Positions 17,784 to 25,341 of a stretch of 64,000 nucleotides of DNA are shown here, piece after piece. The position numbers and the translations under genes were made by a program. The first letter of the stretch is position 1; each line of letters starts with the position of its first letter. A model generated the notes under the pieces. That model was given only the letters and a program-made list of their open reading frames with translations. It was not told where the DNA came from and searched no databases. Location: positions 1-64,000 of the forward strand of contig JADHXC010000003.1 of assembly GCA_016783135.1 (NCBI GenBank), read 5' to 3'. This DNA comes from Dehalococcoidales bacterium. Lineage in GTDB: Bacteria > Chloroflexota > Dehalococcoidia > Dehalococcoidales > Fen-1064.

Positions 17784-19128
17784 AATCCTCGTTGTTGATG
17801 ATGAAACTATTGTCCGTGAATCGCTTCGTGACTGGCTAGATGATATCGATTATCAGGTATTCACTGCAGAGAGTGGTTCTCAGGCCCTGGAAATCCTGGA
17901 AAAAGAGAGAATGGGGATTATCATTACTGATCTGGTGATGCCGGGGATGGACGGGATAGATCTCATGAAGAGAGCCAAGGAAATTGTCCCTACTGCAGAG
18001 GTAATCATTATTACCGCTTTCGGGAGTATCCCCACTGCCATCAATGCTGTGAGGGAAGGTGCCTATGACTATATCGAAAAACCCTTCTGCCCGGAGAGAT
18101 TAGCGCTGCTGGTTGAGAAACTGGAAGAGCATCAGGGGCTAATCGAGGAGAATATTTCTCTGAACAAGAAGCTGGAGCAGCGCTACGAGTTTGAGAATAT
18201 CACTGCTAAGAGCCCCAAGATGCAACAGGTGATAGAGTTAATAAAAGTTGTAGCCCAGAGTAATGCCACTGTATTGATTACGGGTGAAAGCGGTACCGGC
18301 AAGGAGCTGGTAGCCCGTTCCATTCACTCTCAGAGCTATCGTCGGAAAAAGCCCTTTATCGCTGTCAATTGTGCCGCCTTGCCTGAGAGTTTGCTGGAGA
18401 GTGAGCTGTTTGGGCATGAGAAGGGTTCCTTTACCGGAGCTTATGCTCAGAAGAAGGGGAAATTCGAGGTGGCTAATAGAGGGACCCTTTTCCTGGATGA
18501 GATTGGCGATATGAGTACCAACATTCAGGTTCACCTGCTCAGGGTACTGGAGGAGAAGGAGTTCACAAGGGTTGGTGGTAATGAGCTGGTCAAGACCGAT
18601 GTCAGGGTTGTTACAGCAACCAATAGAGATATTAAGAAGGCGGTGACCAGTGGGGCATTCCGTGAAGACCTCTATTATCGATTAAACGTAGTCACTATTG
18701 AATTACCTCCATTGAGGGAAAGAAAAGAGGACATACCTCTCCTGGCCCAGCATTTTCTGGAGCAGTTTACCGTGGAGAACCAGAAGAAAACTATCGGATT
18801 TTCCCCTGAGGCTACCGATTTTCTTTTGAAATACGAGTGGCCTGGCAATGTTCGAGAACTGGAGAATGCTATTGAGAGGGCAGTCATATTAACAAAGAAT
18901 TCCTATATCGAGGTGGGAGACCTGGCTCAGGACAATCCGATTTTAGTTCGGTCCGCACTGTCAGGAAAAAGCCTGGACGAGGTTGAGAAAAACTATATTC
19001 TGGATGTACTTGCTGGAACTAACGGGAATAATAGCGAAGCTGCCAGAATCCTGGGGATTACCAGAATGACTCTGTATAACAAAATCAAGACATTTGGGTT
19101 GACTGTAAAGAAATTAGGCAACGGCTGA
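17767..19128 (+). CDS. NtrC-family sigma-54-dependent response regulator
   Basis: A 453-residue activator. The receiver (1-120) has VVDDE, the phospho-acceptor Asp in IIITDLVMPG, and the Lys in YIEKPF. The AAA+ domain (about 145-385) has Walker A GESGTGKE, the sigma-54 contact loop as GSFTGA (usually GAFTGA), and Walker B FLDEIGD. A Fis-type helix-turn-helix lies at the C-terminus (NNSEAARILGITRMTLYNKI). The start overlaps the end of the sensor kinase gene by 17 bp and follows GGAGGCTAATC. It is the natural activator for the sigma-54 promoter found 78 bp after its stop. Confidence 0.92.
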   Translation: MQKKAKILVVDDETIVRESLRDWLDDIDYQVFTAESGSQALEILEKERMGIIITDLVMPGMDGIDLMKRAKEIVPTAEVIIITAFGSIPTAINAVREGAYDYIEKPFCPERLALLVEKLEEHQGLIEENISLNKKLEQRYEFENITAKSPKMQQVIELIKVVAQSNATVLITGESGTGKELVARSIHSQSYRRKKPFIAVNCAALPESLLESELFGHEKGSFTGAYAQKKGKFEVANRGTLFLDEIGDMSTNIQVHLLRVLEEKEFTRVGGNELVKTDVRVVTATNRDIKKAVTSGAFREDLYYRLNVVTIELPPLRERKEDIPLLAQHFLEQFTVENQKKTIGFSPEATDFLLKYEWPGNVRELENAIERAVILTKNSYIEVGDLAQDNPILVRSALSGKSLDEVEKNYILDVLAGTNGNNSEAARILGITRMTLYNKIKTFGLTVKKLGNG

Positions 19129-19170
19129 TAAAAACTTTTACATATAGATAGTCTGCTTAAAGCAAAAAGT

Positions 19171-19208
19171 AAGGCTGTCCAGGATATCCTGGACAGCCTT
19201 TTTGTTTG
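19171..19208 (+). terminator. Rho-independent terminator
   Basis: A perfect 30-bp palindrome (19171-19200, arms AAGGCTGTCCAGGAT and ATCCTGGACAGCCTT) runs straight into TTTTTGTTT. It separates the rpoN/sensor/activator unit from the following operon. Confidence 0.88.
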
Positions 19209-19222
19209 GCAAGATAATTGCA
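19206..19222 (+). promoter_or_regulatory. Sigma-54 (-24/-12) promoter
   Basis: TTGGCAAGATAATTGCA matches the sigma-54 consensus YTGGCACG-N4-TTGCW, with GG at 19208-19209 and GC at 19220-19221 separated by exactly 10 bases. Transcription would begin near 19233, about 65 bp before the first gene of the HoxEFU-like operon. rpoN and its activator are encoded immediately upstream. Confidence 0.82.
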
Positions 19223-19297
19223 CCTTATTAGTGTAGAGGTAGTGAAATGGTCGAGCCAGCAATCTTAAAGAGGCAAAATAATGAAGGAGGTCCGAAC

Positions 19298-20290
19298 ATG
19301 AAACTCATACTGATTGTCGAGGACGAAGATATTATGAGGGAGTCTCTGAAAGACTGGCTTAAGAATAGTGGCTATCAAGTAGAAACCGCGAAGGAAGGGG
19401 GCGAAGCATTAAGAGTTATCGGGGAACGGGACTTTGGTATCGCCGTCCTTGACCTGAAGCTACCGGGTAAGGACGGGCTTGAGGTGCTACGTGAGGCAAA
19501 AGAGAGAAACCCACAGATTAAGGGAATCATCATTACCGCTTATCCTTCAGTAGAGACAGCCGTAGAGGCAATGAAAATGGGGGCCATTGATTACCTGCCC
19601 AAGCCTTTTGACCTTAATGAACTGGAGGAGCTAATCAGTAAGACTCTGGGACCGATCCAGGTGGAGATAAGACCCAAGGTAGCCGTTGAAGAAGCTGTAG
19701 TTGAACCGGTTGAGGTAGAGGAGACTATTACCATTGTTCCAGGGGAAATCCCGGTTCACTTCAAGCAGGGTAAGGCTCATTTTGAGGCTGGTAGGTATGC
19801 TCAGGCACTCAGAGAATTTCAGGCTGTTCTGGAAATTACACCGGAGGATATCGAGAACAGGATATGGGTCCAGAAGGCGAGAAAGGCGTTAGCTGAACCG
19901 GGGGGTGAAGTCGCAGGACAGGGAGCTGTAAAAACCAGGAATTGTGTCTGGGTGGGTATGGGGATGGTCAGCTATCGTCTGTGCACCAGTGATTATAATT
20001 GCCTTAGCTGCGAGTTTGAGCAGATGATGAAGGAGAACATAGCCAATGGGGACGTAAAAGTTACTGAAGCATTGGAGAGACTTAAAAGCGTGCCGGGGAA
20101 TCAGAGATTCTGCCGCTATGTTCTCAAGGGTCAGGTCTCCTACCGGTTATGCTCCCGTCTCTACACGTGTGATACCTGTGAATTCGGTCAGATGATGGAA
20201 GACACTCTCGAGCAGCAGCTAACTGAAAGGTTAGAGGCTTTGCGCAACAAGGGGAAATCTTGGTGGTGGCCTTATTGGGAAAAGAAGTAA
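19298..20290 (+). CDS. Receiver-TPR protein with duplicated cysteine motif
   Basis: A protein of about 330 residues. The CheY-like receiver (1-125) has VEDED, the phospho-acceptor Asp in IAVLDLKLPG and the Lys in YLPKPF. A TPR-like segment (GKAHFEAGRYAQALREFQAV) follows, then two copies of C....-VSYRLC-...Y-C..C-EF.QMM (NCVWVGMGMVSYRLC... and FCRYVLKGQVSYRLC...). That four-Cys pattern recalls a segment attached to GcvH-like and redox proteins in anaerobes, and might hold a metal or Fe-S centre. The ATG at 19298 follows AAGGAGG and is preferred over an upstream ATG at 19247. It is the first gene of the sigma-54-driven operon. Its receiver is closely similar to that at 22738. Function unknown. 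Confidence 0.75.
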   Translation: MKLILIVEDEDIMRESLKDWLKNSGYQVETAKEGGEALRVIGERDFGIAVLDLKLPGKDGLEVLREAKERNPQIKGIIITAYPSVETAVEAMKMGAIDYLPKPFDLNELEELISKTLGPIQVEIRPKVAVEEAVVEPVEVEETITIVPGEIPVHFKQGKAHFEAGRYAQALREFQAVLEITPEDIENRIWVQKARKALAEPGGEVAGQGAVKTRNCVWVGMGMVSYRLCTSDYNCLSCEFEQMMKENIANGDVKVTEALERLKSVPGNQRFCRYVLKGQVSYRLCSRLYTCDTCEFGQMMEDTLEQQLTERLEALRNKGKSWWWPYWEKK

Positions 20291-20305
20291 GGAGGTATGA
20301 AATAA

Positions 20306-20776
20306 ATGGTTCCGGAAGTTGCTCAAATAGAGGAAATTGTAGATAACATTGTAGATAAATATGAAGGTGATAGGTCCGCCTTAATTCAGGTGCTTCTTGA
20401 TATCCAGCGTGAAAACCACTGGCTGTCTAGAGATGCTCTAATGCAGGTCAGCCAGAGGCTCGAGGTTCCCCTGAGTCAGATCTATCATATATCTACTTTC
20501 TACAAAGCCTTCAGCCTGATGCCTAAAGGACGGCACTCAGTATCGGTCTGTCTGGGGACTGCTTGCCAAGTACGTGGTGCGCCTCGCCTTTTGGATAAAG
20601 TTACAGAAACCGTGAAGATAAAATCAGGTGAGACCTCCGAGGATATGCGGTTTAGTTTAGATACGGTGAATTGTCTTGGCTGCTGTGCTTTAGGGCCGGT
20701 GATGGTGGTTGATGGCGAGTATCACAGTAAGCCTTCTACAAAGGAAATTGAGCAGATTTTTGCTGCGTGCGAATAA
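20306..20776 (+). CDS. NuoE/HoxE-like [2Fe-2S] subunit
   Basis: A 156-residue thioredoxin-like [2Fe-2S] protein of the NuoE / HoxE / HydC family. The N-terminal helical part (LIQVLLDIQRENHWLSRDAL, then IYHISTFYKAFS) and four cluster cysteines (VCLGTACQVRG; VNCLGCCALGP) are intact. AAGGAGG precedes the ATG. It pairs with the NuoF-like subunit 21 bp downstream and would relay electrons between NAD(P)H-linked FMN and other clusters. Confidence 0.9.
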   Translation: MVPEVAQIEEIVDNIVDKYEGDRSALIQVLLDIQRENHWLSRDALMQVSQRLEVPLSQIYHISTFYKAFSLMPKGRHSVSVCLGTACQVRGAPRLLDKVTETVKIKSGETSEDMRFSLDTVNCLGCCALGPVMVVDGEYHSKPSTKEIEQIFAACE

Positions 20777-20797
20777 GCCATGAGGAAGGAGAGAGTT

Positions 20798-22705
20798 ATG
20801 CCTAGATTAAACTCAGCCACTGACATGGAAAGGCTTAGACAAGAGGTACTGGCGCAGGTAGACGGTAAGAGGATCGTTTCCGTAACTAATGGGACAGATG
20901 GTAGAACACGTCATAGTGACGCCGTGGTTAGAGCCTTTGTTGACGAACTACGAAAACAAGGCTTGGCAGATAAGGTAATTGTGAAGAGCACGGGCTGTCA
21001 TGGCTTCTGTGAAAAAGAACCTAGCGCTGTTATCTTTCCGGAGGAGATTTGTTATGTGAGTCTCAAGCCTGAGGATGTGCCAGAAATTGTCTCCGAGACC
21101 TTGGCTGAAGGAAAGGTTATTGAGCGTCTCCTCTACGAAGACCCTACTACTGGGCAGAAGATTACAAAGGAACCTGAAATACCATTTTACAAACATCAAA
21201 ACCGAACTGTCTTGGGGAATAACAGATTCATAGGTATGGAAAGCATAGAAGATTACATTGCTGTTGGTGGTTACTCAGCCTTAGCTAAGGCTCTTTTGGA
21301 AATGACACCGGAGCAGGTCCTTAACGAGGTTAAAAAGGCTAATCTAAGAGGTAGGGGGGGGGGTGGTTTCCCGGCCGGGATAAAATGGGAGACCACCCGC
21401 AATGCACCCGGAGAGATAAAATATGTCATCGTTAACGCTGATGAGGGCGACCCGGGGGCCTATATGGACAGGAGCTTGCTCGAGGGCAATCCCCACAGCG
21501 TGCTGGAGGGCCTGATTATTGGTGCCTATGCTATTGGCTCCCACCAGGGCTTCGTCTATGTGCGACAAGAATATCCTATAGCTGTGGGAAATCTCTCCGT
21601 CGCTTTGGAGCAAGCGTACGAGTTTGGTCTTCTTGGGTCAAACATTCTTGGCTCTGGCTTTGACTTTGATATTAAAGTGCACCATGGTGCTGGTGCTTTC
21701 GTATCTGGTGAATCCAGCGCTTTAATGACTGCCATAGAGGGCAGAGTAGGTGAGCCTAGACCCAAGTATATCCGCACCGCGGTAAGTGGTATCTGGGAAA
21801 AGCCCAGTAATCTGAATAACGTGGAAACCTGGGCTACCGTGCCGCTGATAATCGACAAGGGTGCTGAATGGTTTACAGGTATTGGAACCGAAGGGAGTAA
21901 GGGGACAAAGATTTTCTCTCTAGTTGGCAAGGTAAATAATACCGGGCTGGTGGAAGTGCCTATGGGAATGACACTCAGGGAGATTATCTATGACATTGGT
22001 GGTGGCATTCCCGAGGGAAAGAAATTCAAGGCAGTCCAGACCGGTGGTCCTTCGGGTGGGGTCATCCCTGAGAGCTTCCTTGACCTCCCTATAGATTTTG
22101 ATGAACTTGCCAAAGTAGGGTCTATGATGGGCTCAGGTGGCATGATTGTAATGGATGAGGACAACTGCATGGTTGATATAGCAAGGTATTTTCTCAATTT
22201 CCTTGCCGGGGAATCCTGCGGCAAGTGCCTCCCATGTCGTGAGGGGATATACCAGATGCTCAAGGTACTGAATAGAATTTGCGAAGGGAAGGGGGAAGGA
22301 GGAGATATCGAGCTACTGGAGGACATATCGGAGGTGGTCAGGGCTGCTTCCCTCTGCGCCCTGGGGCAGACATCTCCTAATCCGGTACTCAGCACTATTA
22401 AATACTTCCGCGATGAGTATGAAGCTCATATTAAGGAGAAGCGCTGCTCGGCTGGTGTCTGTAAGGCGCTAATATCCTACTATATTGAGCCGGAGAAATG
22501 TCAGGCCTGTATGATTTGTCTGAGGAATTGTCCTACGGAGGCTATCACCGGTGGTAAAAACCTAATCCATACTATTGACCAAGATAAATGCACCAAATGT
22601 GGGACCTGCCTTGAGGTTTGTCCACCACGCTTTGGTGCCATTACTATACTTTCCGGCGTGAAAGTACCTGAACTTGTTCCACAGGGGACAGAAGTAGCAC
22701 GTTGA
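20798..22705 (+). CDS. NuoF/HoxF-like NAD(P)H-binding flavoprotein with ferredoxin tail
   Basis: A protein of about 635 residues with the domain order of HydB/HndC/HoxF. An N-terminal thioredoxin-like domain carries cysteines (STGCHGFCEKEP). The FMN/NADH-binding Rossmann region follows (GRGGGGFPAGIKWE; NADEGDPGAYMDR), then an SLBB domain, the NADH_4Fe-4S motif (ESCGKCLPCREG), and two C-terminal [4Fe-4S] ferredoxins (CQACMICLRNCP; CTKCGTCLEVCP). The ATG at 20798, preceded by AGGAAGGAG, is preferred over the ATG at 20780. In bifurcating hydrogenases this subunit oxidises or reduces NAD(P). No catalytic [FeFe] or [NiFe] subunit is adjacent, so the electron partner is open. Confidence 0.9.
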   Translation: MPRLNSATDMERLRQEVLAQVDGKRIVSVTNGTDGRTRHSDAVVRAFVDELRKQGLADKVIVKSTGCHGFCEKEPSAVIFPEEICYVSLKPEDVPEIVSETLAEGKVIERLLYEDPTTGQKITKEPEIPFYKHQNRTVLGNNRFIGMESIEDYIAVGGYSALAKALLEMTPEQVLNEVKKANLRGRGGGGFPAGIKWETTRNAPGEIKYVIVNADEGDPGAYMDRSLLEGNPHSVLEGLIIGAYAIGSHQGFVYVRQEYPIAVGNLSVALEQAYEFGLLGSNILGSGFDFDIKVHHGAGAFVSGESSALMTAIEGRVGEPRPKYIRTAVSGIWEKPSNLNNVETWATVPLIIDKGAEWFTGIGTEGSKGTKIFSLVGKVNNTGLVEVPMGMTLREIIYDIGGGIPEGKKFKAVQTGGPSGGVIPESFLDLPIDFDELAKVGSMMGSGGMIVMDEDNCMVDIARYFLNFLAGESCGKCLPCREGIYQMLKVLNRICEGKGEGGDIELLEDISEVVRAASLCALGQTSPNPVLSTIKYFRDEYEAHIKEKRCSAGVCKALISYYIEPEKCQACMICLRNCPTEAITGGKNLIHTIDQDKCTKCGTCLEVCPPRFGAITILSGVKVPELVPQGTEVAR

Positions 22706-22737
22706 CGAGCTGAGGAAAAACAGGAGGAGGTGAAAGG

Positions 22738-23739
22738 ATGAAACCGATTCTGGTAGTAGAGGATGAGGCTATCATGAGGGAATCACTCCGGGATTGGCTA
22801 ACGGATGGTGGTTACCAGGTGGAAAGTGCGGAACAAGGGGACGAGGCGTTAGCAGCAATTGAGGAGCAGGACTTTGGACTTCTCATCCTTGACTTGAAGT
22901 TACCGGGAGAGGACGGGCTTGAGGTATTACGAAAGGCTAAGGAGAGACGCCCACAGCTTAATGGAATCATTATTACCGCTTATCCTTCAGTAGAGACCGC
23001 GGTAGAGGCGATGAAAGAGGGGGTTATCGATTATCTACCTAAGCCTATTGACTTAAATGAACTGGAGAAATTGGTCAGCAAGACTCTGGGGCCAGTTCAG
23101 GTTGAGATAAGACCAAAGACGGTCACCTTAGTTATCGATGACCGAGAGGTTAAAGCCGAGCAAGGAACGACTATTCTTGAAGCAGCACACAGTGCCGGAA
23201 TTGACATCCCCACGCTTTGCTATCACAAGAAGTTGGCTCCCTATGGTGCCTGCCGTCTGTGCACTGTCGAGATAGTAAGGGGGCAGCAGTCACAATTGGT
23301 CGCTTCCTGTTGTTATCCTGTTGTAGACGGACTTGTGGTAAAGACGGAGTCCGAACAAGTAGTCAAAGGTCGCAAGATGCTATTAAAGTTAATGTGGGCT
23401 CGTGCCCCCGGGATCGAGGCGCTACGGAATTATAGAATAAAATATGGCATAACTGGAGTCAAAACAGCAGAGGATTACGGAATAAGCAGCGCAAGCACAA
23501 CGAAGTTTGAAATAGAGCCAACTTTCTGCATCCTTTGTGGATTATGCGTGCGCTACTGTGCAGAGGTGAAAGGGAGAAACGCCATTGGCTTTATCGGTAG
23601 AGGGACAGAACGGGAGGTAGTTTTTTTGCCTGAGATAGCTCGTGATGAATGCTCCAAATGTGAGGAGTGTTTTCCACTTTGCCCTACAGGGGCACTTCCA
23701 TCTCACTTTGCCTTGATTAAGGAAGGTCATCCTGCATAG
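22738..23739 (+). CDS. Receiver domain fused to a HoxU/HydA-N-terminal-like iron-sulfur protein
   Basis: A 333-residue fusion. Residues 1-125 are a CheY-like receiver (VEDEA, Asp in LLILDLKLPG, Lys in YLPKPI), nearly the same as that at 19298. Residues about 126-205 are a plant-type [2Fe-2S] domain (IPTLCYHKKLAPYGACRLC, later SCCYP). At 255-325 are two [4Fe-4S] motifs (CILCGLCVRYC; CSKCEECFPLCPTGAL). The His-Cys cluster normally between these parts in HoxU, NuoG and HydA is missing. It fills the HoxU slot after HoxE- and HoxF-like genes. The receiver fused to an electron-transfer subunit suggests phosphorylation-controlled electron flow (inference). GGAGGTGAAAGG precedes the ATG. Confidence 0.8.
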   Translation: MKPILVVEDEAIMRESLRDWLTDGGYQVESAEQGDEALAAIEEQDFGLLILDLKLPGEDGLEVLRKAKERRPQLNGIIITAYPSVETAVEAMKEGVIDYLPKPIDLNELEKLVSKTLGPVQVEIRPKTVTLVIDDREVKAEQGTTILEAAHSAGIDIPTLCYHKKLAPYGACRLCTVEIVRGQQSQLVASCCYPVVDGLVVKTESEQVVKGRKMLLKLMWARAPGIEALRNYRIKYGITGVKTAEDYGISSASTTKFEIEPTFCILCGLCVRYCAEVKGRNAIGFIGRGTEREVVFLPEIARDECSKCEECFPLCPTGALPSHFALIKEGHPA

Positions 23740-23743
23740 CTAC

Positions 23744-23959
23744 TCATGGAGATGGGGATGGCTTGTTGTGCTCTGAACTCGTAACCGTGATGGGCCGGAA
23801 ACCGTTTCGGTGGAGACAGAAGTAGTACGAAGCTGATTTGATGAAGAAATAAGAGAACAAGGTACTTGCGGCCTCGCGTTCGTAGCGCTCCGGCTTCACG
23901 TACAACTCATTATAGTACGCTGCGATGTCCGCGAATATATCAACCATATTGTCACCCAC
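23744..23959 (-). CDS. Possible small hypothetical protein
   Basis: An open frame of 71 codons (GTG start at 23959, internal ATG at 23947), rich in aromatic residues (AAYYNELYVKPERY, then FSYFFIKSASYYFC). No ribosome-binding site stands out and no family is recognised. It is convergent with the operon ending at 23739. The following 175 bp to 24133 hold nothing else I can identify. Confidence 0.3.
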   Translation of the reverse strand: MGDNMVDIFADIAAYYNELYVKPERYEREAASTLFSYFFIKSASYYFCLHRNGFRPITVTSSEHNKPSPSP

Positions 23960-24133
23960 TGGAGTATACTATTAAGCGACGACACTGCCCATCCTGATCT
24001 CGTCCGGATCACGAAGGGAGGGTGCTAACCGATTCTACTCGCTGCCCTTGGACTTGCCCCCATTACTGTACCACCTGCAATGTTAGTTTTGCGGCTCCAC
24101 AGGCTCTTTGGGTCTCGGTACCTGCCGCCAAAC

Positions 24134-24550
24134 CTAAGCAGCCTTCACCTTCACCTCGGCGACACCCGTAAGCACCGATTCACTGTTCTGGTTCTGGCAG
24201 AGCACTTCACATCTGGCGCGGCTGTGGCCTTCAGCTATATCAACCGCCGTTATCTTGCCGCTCACGGATATCGTGTCGCCGGGGCGGGCTGGTGCCCTGA
24301 ACCTGACATCAAGCCTGCCACCGCTGAGCCAATCCCGGCCGAAGGCCGCCGTCATCATCTGTGAGACATAGGCCAGCACCAGCATACCGTGAGCAACGGT
24401 GCCACCGAGCGGCGTACCCCTGGCATAGTCTTCGTCGATATGGATAGGATTGAAGTCCCCGCTGGCCTCAGCGTAGCGGTTGATGTTCGCCTGGCTGATG
24501 CCCTTGCTAATACCCGGGATACTTACCCCTTCTCTCAACTCCGGTAGCAA
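24134..24550 (-). CDS. MaoC-like hot-dog dehydratase
   Basis: A protein of about 138 residues of the MaoC / R-specific enoyl-CoA hydratase family. The hydratase motif is clear: YAEASGDFNPIHIDEDYA supplies the catalytic Asp and His, followed by GTVAHGMLVLAYVS. I placed the start at the TTG at 24550, just after GGGGAGG and the stop of the upstream gene. An ATG at 24586 or further upstream is possible. It is the second half of a two-gene dehydratase with 24567-24995 and would hydrate or dehydrate acyl-CoA thioesters. Confidence 0.83.
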   Translation of the reverse strand: MLPELREGVSIPGISKGISQANINRYAEASGDFNPIHIDEDYARGTPLGGTVAHGMLVLAYVSQMMTAAFGRDWLSGGRLDVRFRAPARPGDTISVSGKITAVDIAEGHSRARCEVLCQNQNSESVLTGVAEVKVKAA

Positions 24551-24566
24551 CGTTACAGACCTCCCC

Positions 24567-24995
24567 TCAGGGTGCACTATCCTCATTATTCTCGGGCAGT
24601 ATGAAGTCCGTCCTTCCCTGGAAGACCACACGGTCGCCGTCCTTGCAGGCACTGAGGTTTATGCTGAGCAAATGAAACCGACCCCGCTTCTGCATCCGGC
24701 CCACACTGGCATAGCTGGTGATGGTGTCGCGGTTATCTGCCGTATCGACGAACTCCACTACCTGAGAGACATGGACCGCGCCGTCAGGAAAAGAGACCGC
24801 CTTTGACAGTGCCGCCAGAACCTGGGCAGCAATAGCCATCGGCGGGACCAGGTCTGAGCCCCGGTACAGGCTGCTATCCTCCTCCACAGCCTCAAGATAG
24901 GCACCGACCACTGAGGAATCCACCCGGTAGCTGGCCGGTGGGAACTCGTAGCCCGCTTCCAGCTGATGATAGTCAATCTGTTCGTGTTCCGGCAT
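24567..24995 (-). CDS. FAS1-like / MaoC N-terminal dehydratase subunit
   Basis: A 142-residue hot-dog protein of the MaoC N-terminal (FAS1-like dehydratase) family: YRVDSSVVGAYLEAVEEDSS, then LVPPMAIAAQVLAALS and a closing RTDFILPEN. Such non-catalytic hot-dog subunits pair with a catalytic MaoC partner, here the next gene. GGGGGG lies before the ATG at 24995. The pair resembles acyl-CoA hydratases of unusual fatty-acid or hydroxyacid pathways; the substrate is unknown. Confidence 0.8.
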   Translation of the reverse strand: MPEHEQIDYHQLEAGYEFPPASYRVDSSVVGAYLEAVEEDSSLYRGSDLVPPMAIAAQVLAALSKAVSFPDGAVHVSQVVEFVDTADNRDTITSYASVGRMQKRGRFHLLSINLSACKDGDRVVFQGRTDFILPENNEDSAP

Positions 24996-25281
24996 CTGGC
25001 CCCCCCTGACGGCTGCCCGCAGTTGGTTAATACTCCTGAAATGATAACCATACGGATGTTACAGGTATGCGGGCTTATTGTTAGCCACCGGAGCAGCCTT
25101 TGTCAAGGGGTTTTCTCGTCCGGTACATCAGCGACACCCCGGTACAGCCGATGCTGGTTGCCACACAAGAAGAGAACTTCCCCTCCCGGCACAGTAGTAT
25201 TGAAGCGCCTGAAACGACACTTCCCGGTGCCTGGATAGATGCGCTCAGGTCTTTCTGGAAACGGTACAACCCTGGTACCTG

Positions 25282-25290
25282 TGCTATAAT
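25282..25290 (+). promoter_or_regulatory. Extended -10 promoter of the malic enzyme gene
   Basis: TGCTATAAT is a perfect extended -10 box. No good -35 is present. Initiation near 25297 fits an ATG start at 25342. The remainder of 24996-25281 shows nothing else clear. Confidence 0.6.
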
Positions 25291-25341
25291 CCATGTGACG
25301 GTAATTTGTATCTGAGCAGGTCAGGAGAGGTTATAGGTACA

